A stretch of DNA of 64,000 bases from an uncultured Bacteroides sp. GTDB lineage: Bacteria > Bacteroidota > Bacteroidia > Bacteroidales > Bacteroidaceae. The notes beneath the pieces are model-generated. The model did no database searches and had not been told where the DNA came from. It saw nothing but the letters and a program-made list of their open reading frames with translations. Both the position numbers and the translations under genes were made by a program. Positions 24,894-34,658 of this stretch are shown here, one piece after another (the first letter of the stretch is position 1; the number at the start of each line of letters is the position of its first letter). The stretch lies in the NCBI GenBank assembly GCA_949285075.1, contig CASDXF010000001.1:1-64000 (forward strand), in the 5' to 3' direction.

Positions 24894-26657
24894 TTACCAT
24901 CCCGTATTTTGCGTTAAGTTCGTATTCTTGAAACGCTCTTCCTGCGGTATCGGATAGAGGTACATCCGGTCGGCCCACGTGCGGGTCTCGTACAGATTCT
25001 TATAATAAGTGTACGTATTGCCCGAACGGACGATTCTCACTCCATACAGTTGACGCTGCGTTTCGTTACCTATCTGCCAACGACGCACGTCCCAGAAACG
25101 ATGATCTTCGAAGGCGAACTCCACGCGCCACTCGTTGCGCAGACGCTCAATGAACTCGCTTGCCGAACAAGCAGGTATCTCCGGCATACCGGCGTTCGTC
25201 CTCACCTGATTGAGTGCGGCGCGAGCGGAAAGCCCGTAATCACCCGTGGCTTCCGGATCATTGTAAAGGTTAACCATAGACTCAGCGTAAGTAAGCAGGG
25301 TCTCCGCATAGCGATAAATCATCCACACGTGTTGAAAACTAGTCACTGCTCCGGTTTCAAAACTGGTGCTCTCGTTAACGTAGCGGCGCAGGAAGTATCC
25401 TGTCGGTGTTCCGCCCGCCTCTATCGTAGAATAGTAATCGCTACCTCCTTCGTACGTTTCTATCGTACCTCCTTGTCCTCCGCTGAACTCCATGCCATTA
25501 GCCAGAATGGTGCGGTAGAAACGCGGGTCACGGTTGTCATACGGGGCCTGCGGGTCAAAGTTGGGGTCGTCGGATACCCATCCCACATTGTCCTCTAAGG
25601 TTACCGCATAACCGTTTACCGTCTCGAATGCGTCAACAAGGTTCTGCGACGGGAAGTTGGTGTACGGAATATCCGTCCCCGAACGGTTTCCGTTAGTAAA
25701 CCGCAACGGATAATTATATAGCTCAAACTCCGAATCCGCACTATTGCTTCGGAACAGTACGACTTCCGGCGAGTTCAGTATCGTCGTATAGTCGTTGCCC
25801 GTGCTCGCATCTACCAAATTTGGATCGAGAGTATACAGACCGGAGTTAATGATATCCCATGCGGCTTGAGCCGACTCTCTCCAACGCTGCGTGTCGCCCG
25901 TAGGGTTGTGCAGCGGGCTTGCGGCGTAGAGCAGCGCCTTCGACTTCAAGGCCATGGCGAACCCGCGGGTAATGCGGCCCACCTCCGAGTTTGGCTCGTT
26001 GACGTAGCTGTCCGGCAAGTTGTTATTGCTGATGCAAGCGTCACATTCGTCCACGATGAACGAAATCACATCGTCGAACGGAGTCTTCTCTATTGTATTG
26101 GCCTGCTCCGCCGTCAATACGGTGGTCGGCATGGCGATGTCACCGTAACGGCGAGCCAACTCGAAGAAGTAGTAAGCGCGAAGCACCCGAGCCTCGTAGG
26201 GGAAATAACGTAACTGGCGTATCCAGTTCTGATATTGCCCGTCTTCCTCGTAGCGGGTGAAGTCGGTGTTCTCTATCTCGACAAGGAAACTGTTGGCGGC
26301 GCGTATGCCCTCATACAGTTCCCACGCCGTATCGTAAGTGTTGATAGCCGACCAGCTGCCGTTGTTCACGTACTGCACAGTGGCTCCCGTAGCTCCAAAT
26401 TCGCCGTCGTCACTGGCGCAGTCGCGCATAGCGAGGTCCTCGCCGTTCACGGTATTGAGCGTGGTGAACGCCTCATATCCCTGCGGCATATACGAGTACA
26501 CCTGCGTAAGCGCCTGCTTGGTCGAATTGAAATACAGATATACATTCTCTTTCGTCACCAGTCCGCTCGTCTCGTCAAAGTCGAGATAATCGCAGGAGGC
26601 GAAAGCCAGTGGCGACAAAAGGGCTAAAATGATATGTTTCGTTTTCATATTCTTCAT
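24894..26657 (-). CDS. SusD/RagB-type outer-membrane lipoprotein (pair 1)
   Basis: A 587-residue SusD-family lipoprotein that caps its SusC transporter and binds glycan at the cell surface. Lipobox FASC gives lipidated C22 (ATG 26657; an in-frame ATG at 26648 is also possible). The helical TPR core typical of the family runs through the first half, including YFFELARRYGD (about 162-172) and the GxxxAL(K)SKALLYAASPLHNP segment. The C-terminus has the usual FxDHRFWDVRRW and MYLYPIPQEER motifs. It follows its susC partner by 13 bp, as susD genes usually do. Confidence 0.95.
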   Translation of the reverse strand: MKNMKTKHIILALLSPLAFASCDYLDFDETSGLVTKENVYLYFNSTKQALTQVYSYMPQGYEAFTTLNTVNGEDLAMRDCASDDGEFGATGATVQYVNNGSWSAINTYDTAWELYEGIRAANSFLVEIENTDFTRYEEDGQYQNWIRQLRYFPYEARVLRAYYFFELARRYGDIAMPTTVLTAEQANTIEKTPFDDVISFIVDECDACISNNNLPDSYVNEPNSEVGRITRGFAMALKSKALLYAASPLHNPTGDTQRWRESAQAAWDIINSGLYTLDPNLVDASTGNDYTTILNSPEVVLFRSNSADSEFELYNYPLRFTNGNRSGTDIPYTNFPSQNLVDAFETVNGYAVTLEDNVGWVSDDPNFDPQAPYDNRDPRFYRTILANGMEFSGGQGGTIETYEGGSDYYSTIEAGGTPTGYFLRRYVNESTSFETGAVTSFQHVWMIYRYAETLLTYAESMVNLYNDPEATGDYGLSARAALNQVRTNAGMPEIPACSASEFIERLRNEWRVEFAFEDHRFWDVRRWQIGNETQRQLYGVRIVRSGNTYTYYKNLYETRTWADRMYLYPIPQEERFKNTNLTQNTGW

Positions 26658-26670
26658 CGGTTACTTTGCA

Positions 26671-29460
26671 TTAAAAATTGAATTTAACACCCGCCCAGTA
26701 GCTTCTCGTCGACGGATATACGGCTCCCAACTGCTCAGGGTCGGCGAAACCGATATTGTCCAACGAGAACAGGTTAGTACCTTGCACGAACACCTTCAGG
26801 TCGGCGATGCGTGTCTGCGACTTCGGGAAAGTGTAAGAGAGCAAAAGGTTACGCAGCTTGATGTATGAACCGTCACGATACCAGAGCGAGCTGTTCCGGT
26901 AGTTGTTGGCGTTGGACTGCGTAGTCAGCCGCGGCATAGTGGCCCTCGCACTGTTTTCGGGCGTCCAACAAACTTCCTCGTCGAGGAACGTCTGCGAGAT
27001 GTTTCCGTTGTTCACCAACGGTGCGTTGTACAGCGGACTGTTGAGCAGGTTCACCGTCACGCCAGTCATACCCTGAAAGTCGGCCGACAGTTCGAAACGT
27101 TTGTAAGCGAAGTTCAGATTGAACCCGAAGTAGAAGCGGGGCATTGACGAGCCGAACATTCTGACCACATCCTTATCGTCAATGACGTTATCGCCATTCT
27201 GGTCCTTATACTTCACGTCACCCGGGGCCACGGTAGAGAAGGTCTGTCGCGGACTGTTGTTAATCTCCTGCTGACTGCTGAAGAAGCCGATAGCCTCCAG
27301 ACCATACATCTGGCCCACGCGGTTGCCTCTCGTATAGAGGTAGTCATACTCCTGATAGGCCTGATTGTCTTGAATAATCTCCGTGTTGAGGTAAGAGACG
27401 TTCGCCCCGATGCCATAGCGGAAGTCACCTTTCGTATCGTTCCATCCAATAGAGGCGTCAAATCCCTTATAGCGGTAGATGCCCTCGTTCACCTGTCCCA
27501 CTCCGATACCGATGATACTGGAGGTGGTGTTGGCTCCCGACACGAGCATGTCCGAACGCCGCTCGTAGAATCCGTCCAACGTAAAGGTCAGCCGATTGTT
27601 GAACGCGGCGAGGTCGATGCCTGCGGTAAACTTCTCCGACTTCTCGGCCACAAGCCCTATTACGGGGAGTGTGTTCTCGACATATCCCCATTGCTCGCTC
27701 GTACCCGTCGTGCCGAAGTTGTACGCACGACCAGTGACGTAAGACTCTCTCCACAACTCGTGCGACAGGTTTCCGTCCCATCCGGAGAGGCCGTAAGAGG
27801 CGCGTAGCTTCAGCAGATCGATGAAGTCGAAGTCTTTCATAAACTCCTCGTTCGAGATGGTCCACGCCGCGGATACTGCCGGGTAATTGGAGAACTTGTC
27901 CCCGTCGGGCAGATACGCCGAGCCGGAGTGGTTGAACACGGCGTTGATGGAGTAGCGGTTATCGTAAGTGTACGTAGCGTTCAATATGATAGACTGGTTC
28001 TTCTGCGACTGGTTCCGCCCGTTTCGGGTAATGGACTGCATATCGTAAATCACCGCGGCGTCTACCTGATGCACGTCGGCGAAGAGACGGCTATAATCCA
28101 CCTTCGCTTGGAAGTCGCTGCGTACCTGCAAACTAGTGAACCCTTGTCCGTGACCCAACGTAGCGCTTTCGCCCGTAAGGGTAGTGACCGGCATGGTCAC
28201 TAACGTTCCGTCGCTCATAATTTGCGCGTTGCTCGACGTATAGCGATAGTTCTTCGAAGACTGTTCGTACATGGCTCCGATATTGTCGAACGAGATAGCT
28301 ACCTCGGCTCCCAAGCCTTTGGTCACCGCATCCAGTTCCTGCCGCAGTTTCAGGTCGGCGAGCAGATAGCCGTACACGTTGCGCTGATGTCCGTAGTCCT
28401 TCAGGCGGGCCACCGGGTTGTTGGCTCCGTACGTGTCGCTTCCTCCGTAGTTTCCATCCGAGTAACGTATGGGGAAGGCTGCCGACGGCGTATTGTAGGC
28501 CAACGAGATGATGTTCTCCGTTCCGTAGTACGAGTCTCTGTCCTCCTCCAACTTACCATAGAGTCCTACCTTCATCAGCGTAGTCGGGGTCAGGTCTACG
28601 TCAATGTTCGCCCTGATGCCCAGACGGGTGTCGGTCGGCGTATTGTCGTAGCGCTCGTCATCCGTATTCCGCTTCATCATTGAGTGGTCGCGGTAGTAGT
28701 CGATAGAGGTAAAGTAGCGGAAGCGCTCGTTACCTCCCGTAAAGTCCATTTTCAGCCGGTGCGTCAGTCCGGTGCTGTTCAGCACCTCGTCCCACCAGTT
28801 CACGTTTGGGAATTCGAACGGATAGATTCCCGTACGGAAAGCGTCCAACTCCATCGAGTTGTATCGCGCGGACAATCCGTCGTTGGCCAACGCCGTGTTC
28901 AGCGCATTGGCATACGTGTAAGCGTCAGCGAACTCCGGCGCGCGGAACTGTGTGTTGACACCCAACGTATAGCTCACGTTAACGTCCAACGGAGCGTTCT
29001 TCCCGCGCTTGGTGGTAATCATCACCACGCCGTTCGCCCCGCGCATACCGTAGAGGGCGGTAGCCGCCGCGTCTTTCAGTACGTAGAGTGACTCGACATC
29101 CAGTCCGGATATGTCGGAAATGTCTCTCGGGAATCCGTCAACCAGAACCAACGGAGTGTTTCCATGCAGCGAGAGCGAGGACACGTTATCGAACGAGGAG
29201 CCCGTTCCCTGCGTCACGTTCAGTCCGGCTACCTTGCCGTACAGCGCCTTGCTAATGTCGATATACGGAGACTTCTCGAACGCCTCGGCGTTGACTCCGT
29301 TGACAGCATAAGTACTCGTCGGAGAAGAGACCTTCAGTCCGTAACCGACCGTCAGCGTATCCGCCAACCGGTTCTCGGGCAGGGGCTCCGTCGTCTGCGC
29401 GCTTAGTGAAGCCGCGCTTCCGACGAGTAAGAAGGTTAATATATAAGTCAGTTTATTCAT
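26671..29460 (-). CDS. SusC-type TonB-dependent transporter lacking the N-terminal extension (pair 1)
   Basis: A 929-residue outer-membrane transporter. After the signal peptide (about 1-21) there is a short segment holding TLTVGYGLKV, a plausible TonB-box region. The plug follows, with the SusC signature LVLVDGFPRDISDISGLDVE and SLYVLKDAAATALYGMRGAN (about 105-150), then a 22-strand barrel ending in a terminal Phe (VKFNF). The carboxypeptidase-regulatory-like domain present in pair 2 is absent, so it is about 130 residues shorter. With its SusD it should import oligosaccharides released by surface enzymes. Confidence 0.94.
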   Translation of the reverse strand: MNKLTYILTFLLVGSAASLSAQTTEPLPENRLADTLTVGYGLKVSSPTSTYAVNGVNAEAFEKSPYIDISKALYGKVAGLNVTQGTGSSFDNVSSLSLHGNTPLVLVDGFPRDISDISGLDVESLYVLKDAAATALYGMRGANGVVMITTKRGKNAPLDVNVSYTLGVNTQFRAPEFADAYTYANALNTALANDGLSARYNSMELDAFRTGIYPFEFPNVNWWDEVLNSTGLTHRLKMDFTGGNERFRYFTSIDYYRDHSMMKRNTDDERYDNTPTDTRLGIRANIDVDLTPTTLMKVGLYGKLEEDRDSYYGTENIISLAYNTPSAAFPIRYSDGNYGGSDTYGANNPVARLKDYGHQRNVYGYLLADLKLRQELDAVTKGLGAEVAISFDNIGAMYEQSSKNYRYTSSNAQIMSDGTLVTMPVTTLTGESATLGHGQGFTSLQVRSDFQAKVDYSRLFADVHQVDAAVIYDMQSITRNGRNQSQKNQSIILNATYTYDNRYSINAVFNHSGSAYLPDGDKFSNYPAVSAAWTISNEEFMKDFDFIDLLKLRASYGLSGWDGNLSHELWRESYVTGRAYNFGTTGTSEQWGYVENTLPVIGLVAEKSEKFTAGIDLAAFNNRLTFTLDGFYERRSDMLVSGANTTSSIIGIGVGQVNEGIYRYKGFDASIGWNDTKGDFRYGIGANVSYLNTEIIQDNQAYQEYDYLYTRGNRVGQMYGLEAIGFFSSQQEINNSPRQTFSTVAPGDVKYKDQNGDNVIDDKDVVRMFGSSMPRFYFGFNLNFAYKRFELSADFQGMTGVTVNLLNSPLYNAPLVNNGNISQTFLDEEVCWTPENSARATMPRLTTQSNANNYRNSSLWYRDGSYIKLRNLLLSYTFPKSQTRIADLKVFVQGTNLFSLDNIGFADPEQLGAVYPSTRSYWAGVKFNF

Positions 29461-29489
29461 TATTCAATCGATTTTTAGTTAACGTGTAT

Positions 29490-31304
29490 TTACCAGCCCG
29501 GGTTTTGGGTCATTCCGTAATCCTTGTTAATCTCATTCTGCGGAATGGGGGCTAAGTACCACTTCGTATCCCAGTTCGACTCCCAGTAGCGGGCTCCTAT
29601 CTCGAACGGCTCGAAGGTGAAGCTCGTCGGATTGTTCCGGTCGTTGCCCACGCTCGTCAGTCCGTAGAGCGGTTTCGTTATCAGGTCCGAACGTCCGCGG
29701 CGCACGATGTCAAACCAACGTACCTCCTCGAATCCAAGTTCCATCGCCCGCTCCTTCAGCACGGCCTCCAAGAAGGCGTCCTTGCTCAGGTTCTCGGGAA
29801 GGTCGGGCATACCTACTCTGTTGCGCACGTCGTTCACCATCTGGTAAGCTTCCGTGGTAGGACCGTTGTTCACCTCGTTCAGCGCCTCGGCATATCCCAA
29901 CATGATTTCCGCCAGACGGGTGTGCGACCATTGCTCGCCCGTGCTGCTGCGGTCGTCCGACTGCTGCAAAACGTATTTCATGATAAGGAATCCCGGGCAG
30001 AGGTGATAGCCCGCCGCGTTCGTATACACGGGCGCTGCCGTTCCGCCGTAATAGTCATCGCCCGGCACGGCCGCCGTCTCGTAGAGGCGCGGGTCGCGCG
30101 TCGGAGTCAAGTCCGGCAGACCGTCTTCGTCCTCATCCTCTCCCTCCTCGAAGAACGGTTGTCTTGAGGGGTTGGCCCAGTCGAATCCATTGGGGTCATC
30201 GGGGTCCTCTTGAAACTCGGTCCCGTCATCCCACGCGAACATGTTCACGTAGTTGAGCGTCGGGCCCGTATAATAACGTTGGGAATAGAAGTCGGTATGT
30301 ACACTTTCGTTGTTCCATCCCTTATGGACGGAAATCAACACCTCCGAGCTTCCCCGATTGAAGTAAGCCTGACGGAAAGCCAGTCTTCTCGCACGGTGAG
30401 AGTCGTCCGTGGGCTGTACCAACGAGTATTCTCCATTCTGGTCAAGCTGCGTGAAGAACGCGTTTCCCGCGTCTACCGCCCGCTGCCAACGACTCGCGTC
30501 GTAGTTGCCGTAACAAGTGTACTCGTCCGCGTCCGAACGCCACGGCGTATTGGAGTTGAACGTAGGACTTGCGGCGAAAAGCAGCACCTTGAACTTCAGC
30601 GCCATGGCGGCCGCCTTGCTCATCCGTCCGTAATTGGTGGCGTCAGTCTGCCTCCACGGAAGAGAGGAGTTGTTAATCACGTCATCCAATAAAGCCACGA
30701 TGTTTTCAACGGTCTGTGAGAACGTGACGCGGGGGAACTCCATGTTCTCATTTACGTCCACGGCATGGTCGAGCCAGGGCACGCCACCGATGTACTTCAT
30801 CATGTCATAATAGCTCAGTGCCAACAGCACCTTCGCTTCCGCCTTACGCTGGTCTTTCTCCGTGGCTGTCATATCGGGTACTTGGTCGACGTTTTCCAGA
30901 TAAAGCCATGCGTAGCGAATCGTTCTCCAATCGGTCTCCGAACCGAAGAGGTAGGCCGAATGGGTAGGCAGGTTGGTGGCGCTCAACGCTCCGTTGTAGT
31001 AGAGCGTCATCGGGCCGTCGCTAATGTTGTCTCGGCGACTGTAGCAGAGGTCCGTAATCGCTTCGAGCACGTTAACTCCCAACTTATTGTCACCACTGGT
31101 GGGAAGGCCGCTGATTAGTCCCGTATAGGCGTAGGTCAACACCTGCTCGGCGTTTACTCTCGACGAGAACATCTCTTCGGTCGTCACTCCGGAACTTTCG
31201 GGTTGGTCGCCGAGAAAATTATCCCAAAAGCTGACTTCCGCGCACGAGGACACCATCAAGCAGCATCCCAGCGCCATTCCGATTTTTCTAATATATTTGT
31301 TCAT
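29490..31304 (-). CDS. SusD/RagB-type outer-membrane lipoprotein (pair 2)
   Basis: A 604-residue SusD-family lipoprotein with lipobox VSSC (C21). TPR-like helices include ALSYYDMMKYIGGVPWLDHA (about 175-194) and AAAMALKFKVLLFAASPTFN. The C-terminal motifs LKERAMELGFEEVRWFDIVR and WYLAPIPQNEINK are standard for the family. An acidic Asp/Glu-rich surface loop (EEGEDEDEDGLPD, about 385-398) might bind calcium; that is inference only. It is 13 bp after the pair 2 susC and 29 bp before the pair 1 susC, so all four genes should be co-transcribed. It is clearly divergent from the pair 1 SusD. Confidence 0.95.
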   Translation of the reverse strand: MNKYIRKIGMALGCCLMVSSCAEVSFWDNFLGDQPESSGVTTEEMFSSRVNAEQVLTYAYTGLISGLPTSGDNKLGVNVLEAITDLCYSRRDNISDGPMTLYYNGALSATNLPTHSAYLFGSETDWRTIRYAWLYLENVDQVPDMTATEKDQRKAEAKVLLALSYYDMMKYIGGVPWLDHAVDVNENMEFPRVTFSQTVENIVALLDDVINNSSLPWRQTDATNYGRMSKAAAMALKFKVLLFAASPTFNSNTPWRSDADEYTCYGNYDASRWQRAVDAGNAFFTQLDQNGEYSLVQPTDDSHRARRLAFRQAYFNRGSSEVLISVHKGWNNESVHTDFYSQRYYTGPTLNYVNMFAWDDGTEFQEDPDDPNGFDWANPSRQPFFEEGEDEDEDGLPDLTPTRDPRLYETAAVPGDDYYGGTAAPVYTNAAGYHLCPGFLIMKYVLQQSDDRSSTGEQWSHTRLAEIMLGYAEALNEVNNGPTTEAYQMVNDVRNRVGMPDLPENLSKDAFLEAVLKERAMELGFEEVRWFDIVRRGRSDLITKPLYGLTSVGNDRNNPTSFTFEPFEIGARYWESNWDTKWYLAPIPQNEINKDYGMTQNPGW

Positions 31305-31317
31305 AAGGTCGTCTGTT

Positions 31318-34300
31318 TTAGAAATTAAGATTCAAACCGAAACTATAGGTCTTAACCAACGGATAAGCGCCGAAACGGTCCGGGTCACTTTCCGGATCAA
31401 GATACTTGAGCGGCGAGAAGGTCAGCAGGTTGTATCCGCTGAAGGTCAGTCCGAGCGAGCTGATGCCCAACTTCTTCAGGAACCGGCTGTCTCTGAACGT
31501 ATAGCCTACGTTCAGGCTCTTCAGGCGGACGTACGAAGCGTCTATCAGCCAAAGTGTAGAGTCCTCCGAGTTCCATGACTCCGAATCTTCCGACGGGCGG
31601 GGGTACTTGGCTCCCAACTGGTTCTCGGGAGTCCAACAATCGTCGTAGAAATACTTCAGCAAGCCGCGCGTTCCGGCGTTGGTGAAGGGGATGCGGTACT
31701 CGATGTCATACTGACGGCTAGCGTGCGTAGCGCCCGTCCACTGCATGGAGAAACTCAGTCCCTTCCAGTTGAACCCGGCGTTCAAACCAAAGGTGTATTC
31801 CGGGCGCTTGGCGTAGCCGAACACTCCCTTGTCATCTCCGTCCACTATGCCGTCTCCGCTCAGGTCGGCGTACATGGCGTCACCCGGCTGCACGTCTACG
31901 TAAGGCTGCGGCAACTCTGGCTTCAGCGTCAGCGTTCCGTCGGCGTTCTGGTTGAAGTCGCTATACTGGTAAAGGCGCACGTACTTATACATATTGGTAT
32001 AGCGTCCCGTAGAACCTCCCGTCTGGTTCATGTACGAGAACTCGTTCGGCACCTCGTCCATGTCGATAATCTTGTTGCGGGCGAAAGACATATTGGCGTT
32101 GACGAAGTAGTTGAAGCTGTCGCCCACGTTGTCGTTCCATCCCAACACGATTTCGTAACCGTGATTGTCCACCTTACCGATGTTCATGTTCGGCAGAGAA
32201 GTAGCGATGATGGCCGGCGTAGAGTTCGGGGAAATCAGGATGTCGCGGCGCTTCTCGATGAAGTAGTCAAACGAAGCGGAGAGGCGGCTGTCGAACAGCT
32301 TGATGTCCACACCGTAGTTCTGCTTGTCGGCCGTTTCCCACGTAACGAGCGGGTTACCCGTAGTGCTGTAATAGTATCCGGAAGTGGCGTTATTGCTCGT
32401 ACCGAAATAATAGCTTCCGCCCGAGCTCCACGTTCCCGGCATGTACATGAATCGGGTGTCTACGCCCTTATCATTACCTACGCGCCCCCAAGACACCCGG
32501 AACTTCAGGTAGTCGATGATGCTCTGGTTGGCCATGAAGTCCTCGGCGCTGGCAATCCAGCCCGCGGAGAAGGCGGGGAAGAAACCGAACCGGGTGTCGC
32601 CCGGCGCGAAGTTCTCCGAACCGTTGTAGCCCATGTTCACGTCGAGCAGGTACTTACTGCGATAGCCGTACGTGGCCCGTCCCACCAGTCCCACGTAGTT
32701 GCGGGGGAGGTAAGTGTATGTATCGGGATAGTAGTTGCGCGACTGGTTGTACAGCAACAATCCGCTCACCTTATGGTCACCGAAAGTGCGACTATAATCG
32801 GCCCGAGCCTCCAGATACCAGTTCTGCGCGCGCTTATTGGATTCGCTATAGTTCAGCGAGCGGTTCTGTTCCGTAGGTACATAGACGTAATTCTTGTTGA
32901 AAGAAGGGTCGGTCTGCGGCAGCGTCCAACTGGACTCCAAGTCAGACTGATAATATACCGTCTGGTATTCTACTACATTCGCCCCGTTGGAGCGGGTCTT
33001 CACCAGCTGGAACTGATTGTCGTAGGCTCCCTTGACGGAGACGCTAAGACCGGGAGTAAGGAAGTCCAACTTCTGGGTAAACTCCACGTCCATGTTCAGC
33101 GTCGTGTTGTAGGTCTGGTCGTAGCCGCGGCCGTAGAACACGAACATACCGTCGCGCATCACCTCGCCCAGTGGAGTCAATTCATAGGGTACTAAGGTGC
33201 GCACACCGTTGACGAACCCCGGCCCGGAGAAGGGCTGCGTCCAGATTTGGGCGATGACCCACGGGTTCTGGTCTTGGTCCGTTCCGGAAACCACGCTTCT
33301 CGGCTCCTGAATCTGCCCCAAGTATCCTCCGATGTTCAGCTTCATCGTGGTGGTCTTGGTCAGGTTGGCGTCGATGTTGGCGCGGTAGTTGTAACGGTTG
33401 TACCGGTAGTTGTTGTCATACGTCTGTCCCGGAAGGTCCTTCAGCAGACCGTTCTGATAAAGGTAGCCGAGAGAAACGAAATACTTCACGTCCTCGCTAC
33501 CTCCGGAGATGTTGACGTTGCTCCGGCTCATGAGGAAGACGTTGCGGAAGATGTAGTCCTGCCAGTCCATGCTGGGATACATCATGGGGTCGGACCCCGT
33601 GCGGTAGGCCTCAATCTGTTCCGGCGTGAACTTGTCCTTCTTGGCTCCGCCCGAGGTCAGGTCCTGCTTGATGTTCCAGAACTTGGCGTACTGGTAGCTG
33701 TTAGCCTGCTCGACCAACGAGATGGGCTGCTGCAAGTCCATGGAGGTACTGGCGCTGATGGTGGGCTTTCCGGTCTTTCCCCTTCGGGTGGTGACGAGGA
33801 TAACGCCGTTCGCGCCCCGCACTCCGAAGACGGCCGTCGACGCTGCGTCCTTCAGCACGGAGATGGTCTCGATTTCGTTCGGGTCGATTTGAGAGAACTC
33901 GCGCTCTACTCCGTCCACTAACACTAACGGAGCGGCTTGTGAGTCATTGAGCGTACCCGCGCCGCGCACGTAGAGGGTGGCCGCGTCCCTACCCGGCTGA
34001 CCGGTGGTCTGCACGGAAGATATACCGGGAACGGCTCCCGCCAACATGTTGGTGACGCTCGCCTGCGGAGTCTTCAGCAACTCTTCGGTTCCAATGGACG
34101 ATACGGCGCTGGTAACGAGGTTCTTGTCCTGATTACCGTAAGCCACCGCCACGACCTCCACTTCCTGAAGAGTCTGAGTGTTCTCCGCCAAAACAACATT
34201 GATGGTTAGCTGATCGCCGACCGTTATCTCTTGCGTCGTATAACCGATGAAAGAGAAAACCAGTACGGTCTCTTTGCTTGGAACGGTGAGTGTGTAATTA

Positions 34301-34494
34301 CCGTCAAAGTCGGTAATCGTTCCAGTCGAGGTGCCCTTTATGGACACACTTGCTCCGGGAACGCCTTCTTTCAGTACGTTATCCGTAACTCTACCTTTTA
34401 TAGTAATGCCCTCTGGGGGAAGCGCATACGCGTAAGGCAAGAGTGAAAGAAACGTAATAAGAAAGCATAATCTTAAACTAAGAGCGTTTCTCAT
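31318..34494 (-). CDS. SusC-type TonB-dependent transporter (pair 2, first gene of the PUL operon)
   Basis: A 1058-residue outer-membrane transporter of full SusC layout. It has a signal peptide (about 1-25), a carboxypeptidase-regulatory-like Ig domain (GITIKGRVTD to LAEN, about 29-110) and a TonB-box segment EVEVVAVAYG. The plug has LVLVDGVEREFSQIDPNEIE and TISVLKDAASTAVFGVRGAN, and a long barrel ends in a terminal Phe (GLNLNF). It heads the minus-strand operon; direct repeats upstream are candidate HTCS sites. Substrate inferred only from the downstream GH16/GH18 enzymes. Confidence 0.96.
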   Translation of the reverse strand: MRNALSLRLCFLITFLSLLPYAYALPPEGITIKGRVTDNVLKEGVPGASVSIKGTSTGTITDFDGNYTLTVPSKETVLVFSFIGYTTQEITVGDQLTINVVLAENTQTLQEVEVVAVAYGNQDKNLVTSAVSSIGTEELLKTPQASVTNMLAGAVPGISSVQTTGQPGRDAATLYVRGAGTLNDSQAAPLVLVDGVEREFSQIDPNEIETISVLKDAASTAVFGVRGANGVILVTTRRGKTGKPTISASTSMDLQQPISLVEQANSYQYAKFWNIKQDLTSGGAKKDKFTPEQIEAYRTGSDPMMYPSMDWQDYIFRNVFLMSRSNVNISGGSEDVKYFVSLGYLYQNGLLKDLPGQTYDNNYRYNRYNYRANIDANLTKTTTMKLNIGGYLGQIQEPRSVVSGTDQDQNPWVIAQIWTQPFSGPGFVNGVRTLVPYELTPLGEVMRDGMFVFYGRGYDQTYNTTLNMDVEFTQKLDFLTPGLSVSVKGAYDNQFQLVKTRSNGANVVEYQTVYYQSDLESSWTLPQTDPSFNKNYVYVPTEQNRSLNYSESNKRAQNWYLEARADYSRTFGDHKVSGLLLYNQSRNYYPDTYTYLPRNYVGLVGRATYGYRSKYLLDVNMGYNGSENFAPGDTRFGFFPAFSAGWIASAEDFMANQSIIDYLKFRVSWGRVGNDKGVDTRFMYMPGTWSSGGSYYFGTSNNATSGYYYSTTGNPLVTWETADKQNYGVDIKLFDSRLSASFDYFIEKRRDILISPNSTPAIIATSLPNMNIGKVDNHGYEIVLGWNDNVGDSFNYFVNANMSFARNKIIDMDEVPNEFSYMNQTGGSTGRYTNMYKYVRLYQYSDFNQNADGTLTLKPELPQPYVDVQPGDAMYADLSGDGIVDGDDKGVFGYAKRPEYTFGLNAGFNWKGLSFSMQWTGATHASRQYDIEYRIPFTNAGTRGLLKYFYDDCWTPENQLGAKYPRPSEDSESWNSEDSTLWLIDASYVRLKSLNVGYTFRDSRFLKKLGISSLGLTFSGYNLLTFSPLKYLDPESDPDRFGAYPLVKTYSFGLNLNF

Positions 34495-34517
34495 ACTGCG
34501 TAACGTAATTTTGTTTG

Positions 34518-34658
34518 TAGGTTAATAATATATTAATTAATGTCACGAATGACCACGCCTAAAGAAATATTATGTAACCTACGGTACAATAAGGTTAACT
34601 GTTGTATTCAAGGTTAACATAAATTTCTGCTCTCGGAAATCTTCCATTTGCAAATGTA
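34518..34658 (-). promoter_or_regulatory. PUL operon control region with TTAACCT direct repeats
   Basis: GTTAACCTT occurs as an exact direct repeat on the minus strand (34618-34610 and 34599-34591, start spacing 19 bp), with further TTAACCT at 34524-34518 and an inverted GTAACCT at 34575-34581. A minus-strand TTG immediately follows the second repeat and could be a -33 element of an activated promoter. A TACATTTG -7-like box at 34658-34651 is an alternative start, giving a leader of about 150 bases. Direct repeats abutting a weak promoter suit HTCS activation. Confidence 0.4.

Noticed and set aside
31723-33195. 490-codon plus-strand open frame opposite susC
   Set aside because: Fully antisense to the SusC barrel; composition is Val/His/Arg-rich without motifs, a known effect of codon bias in these genes.
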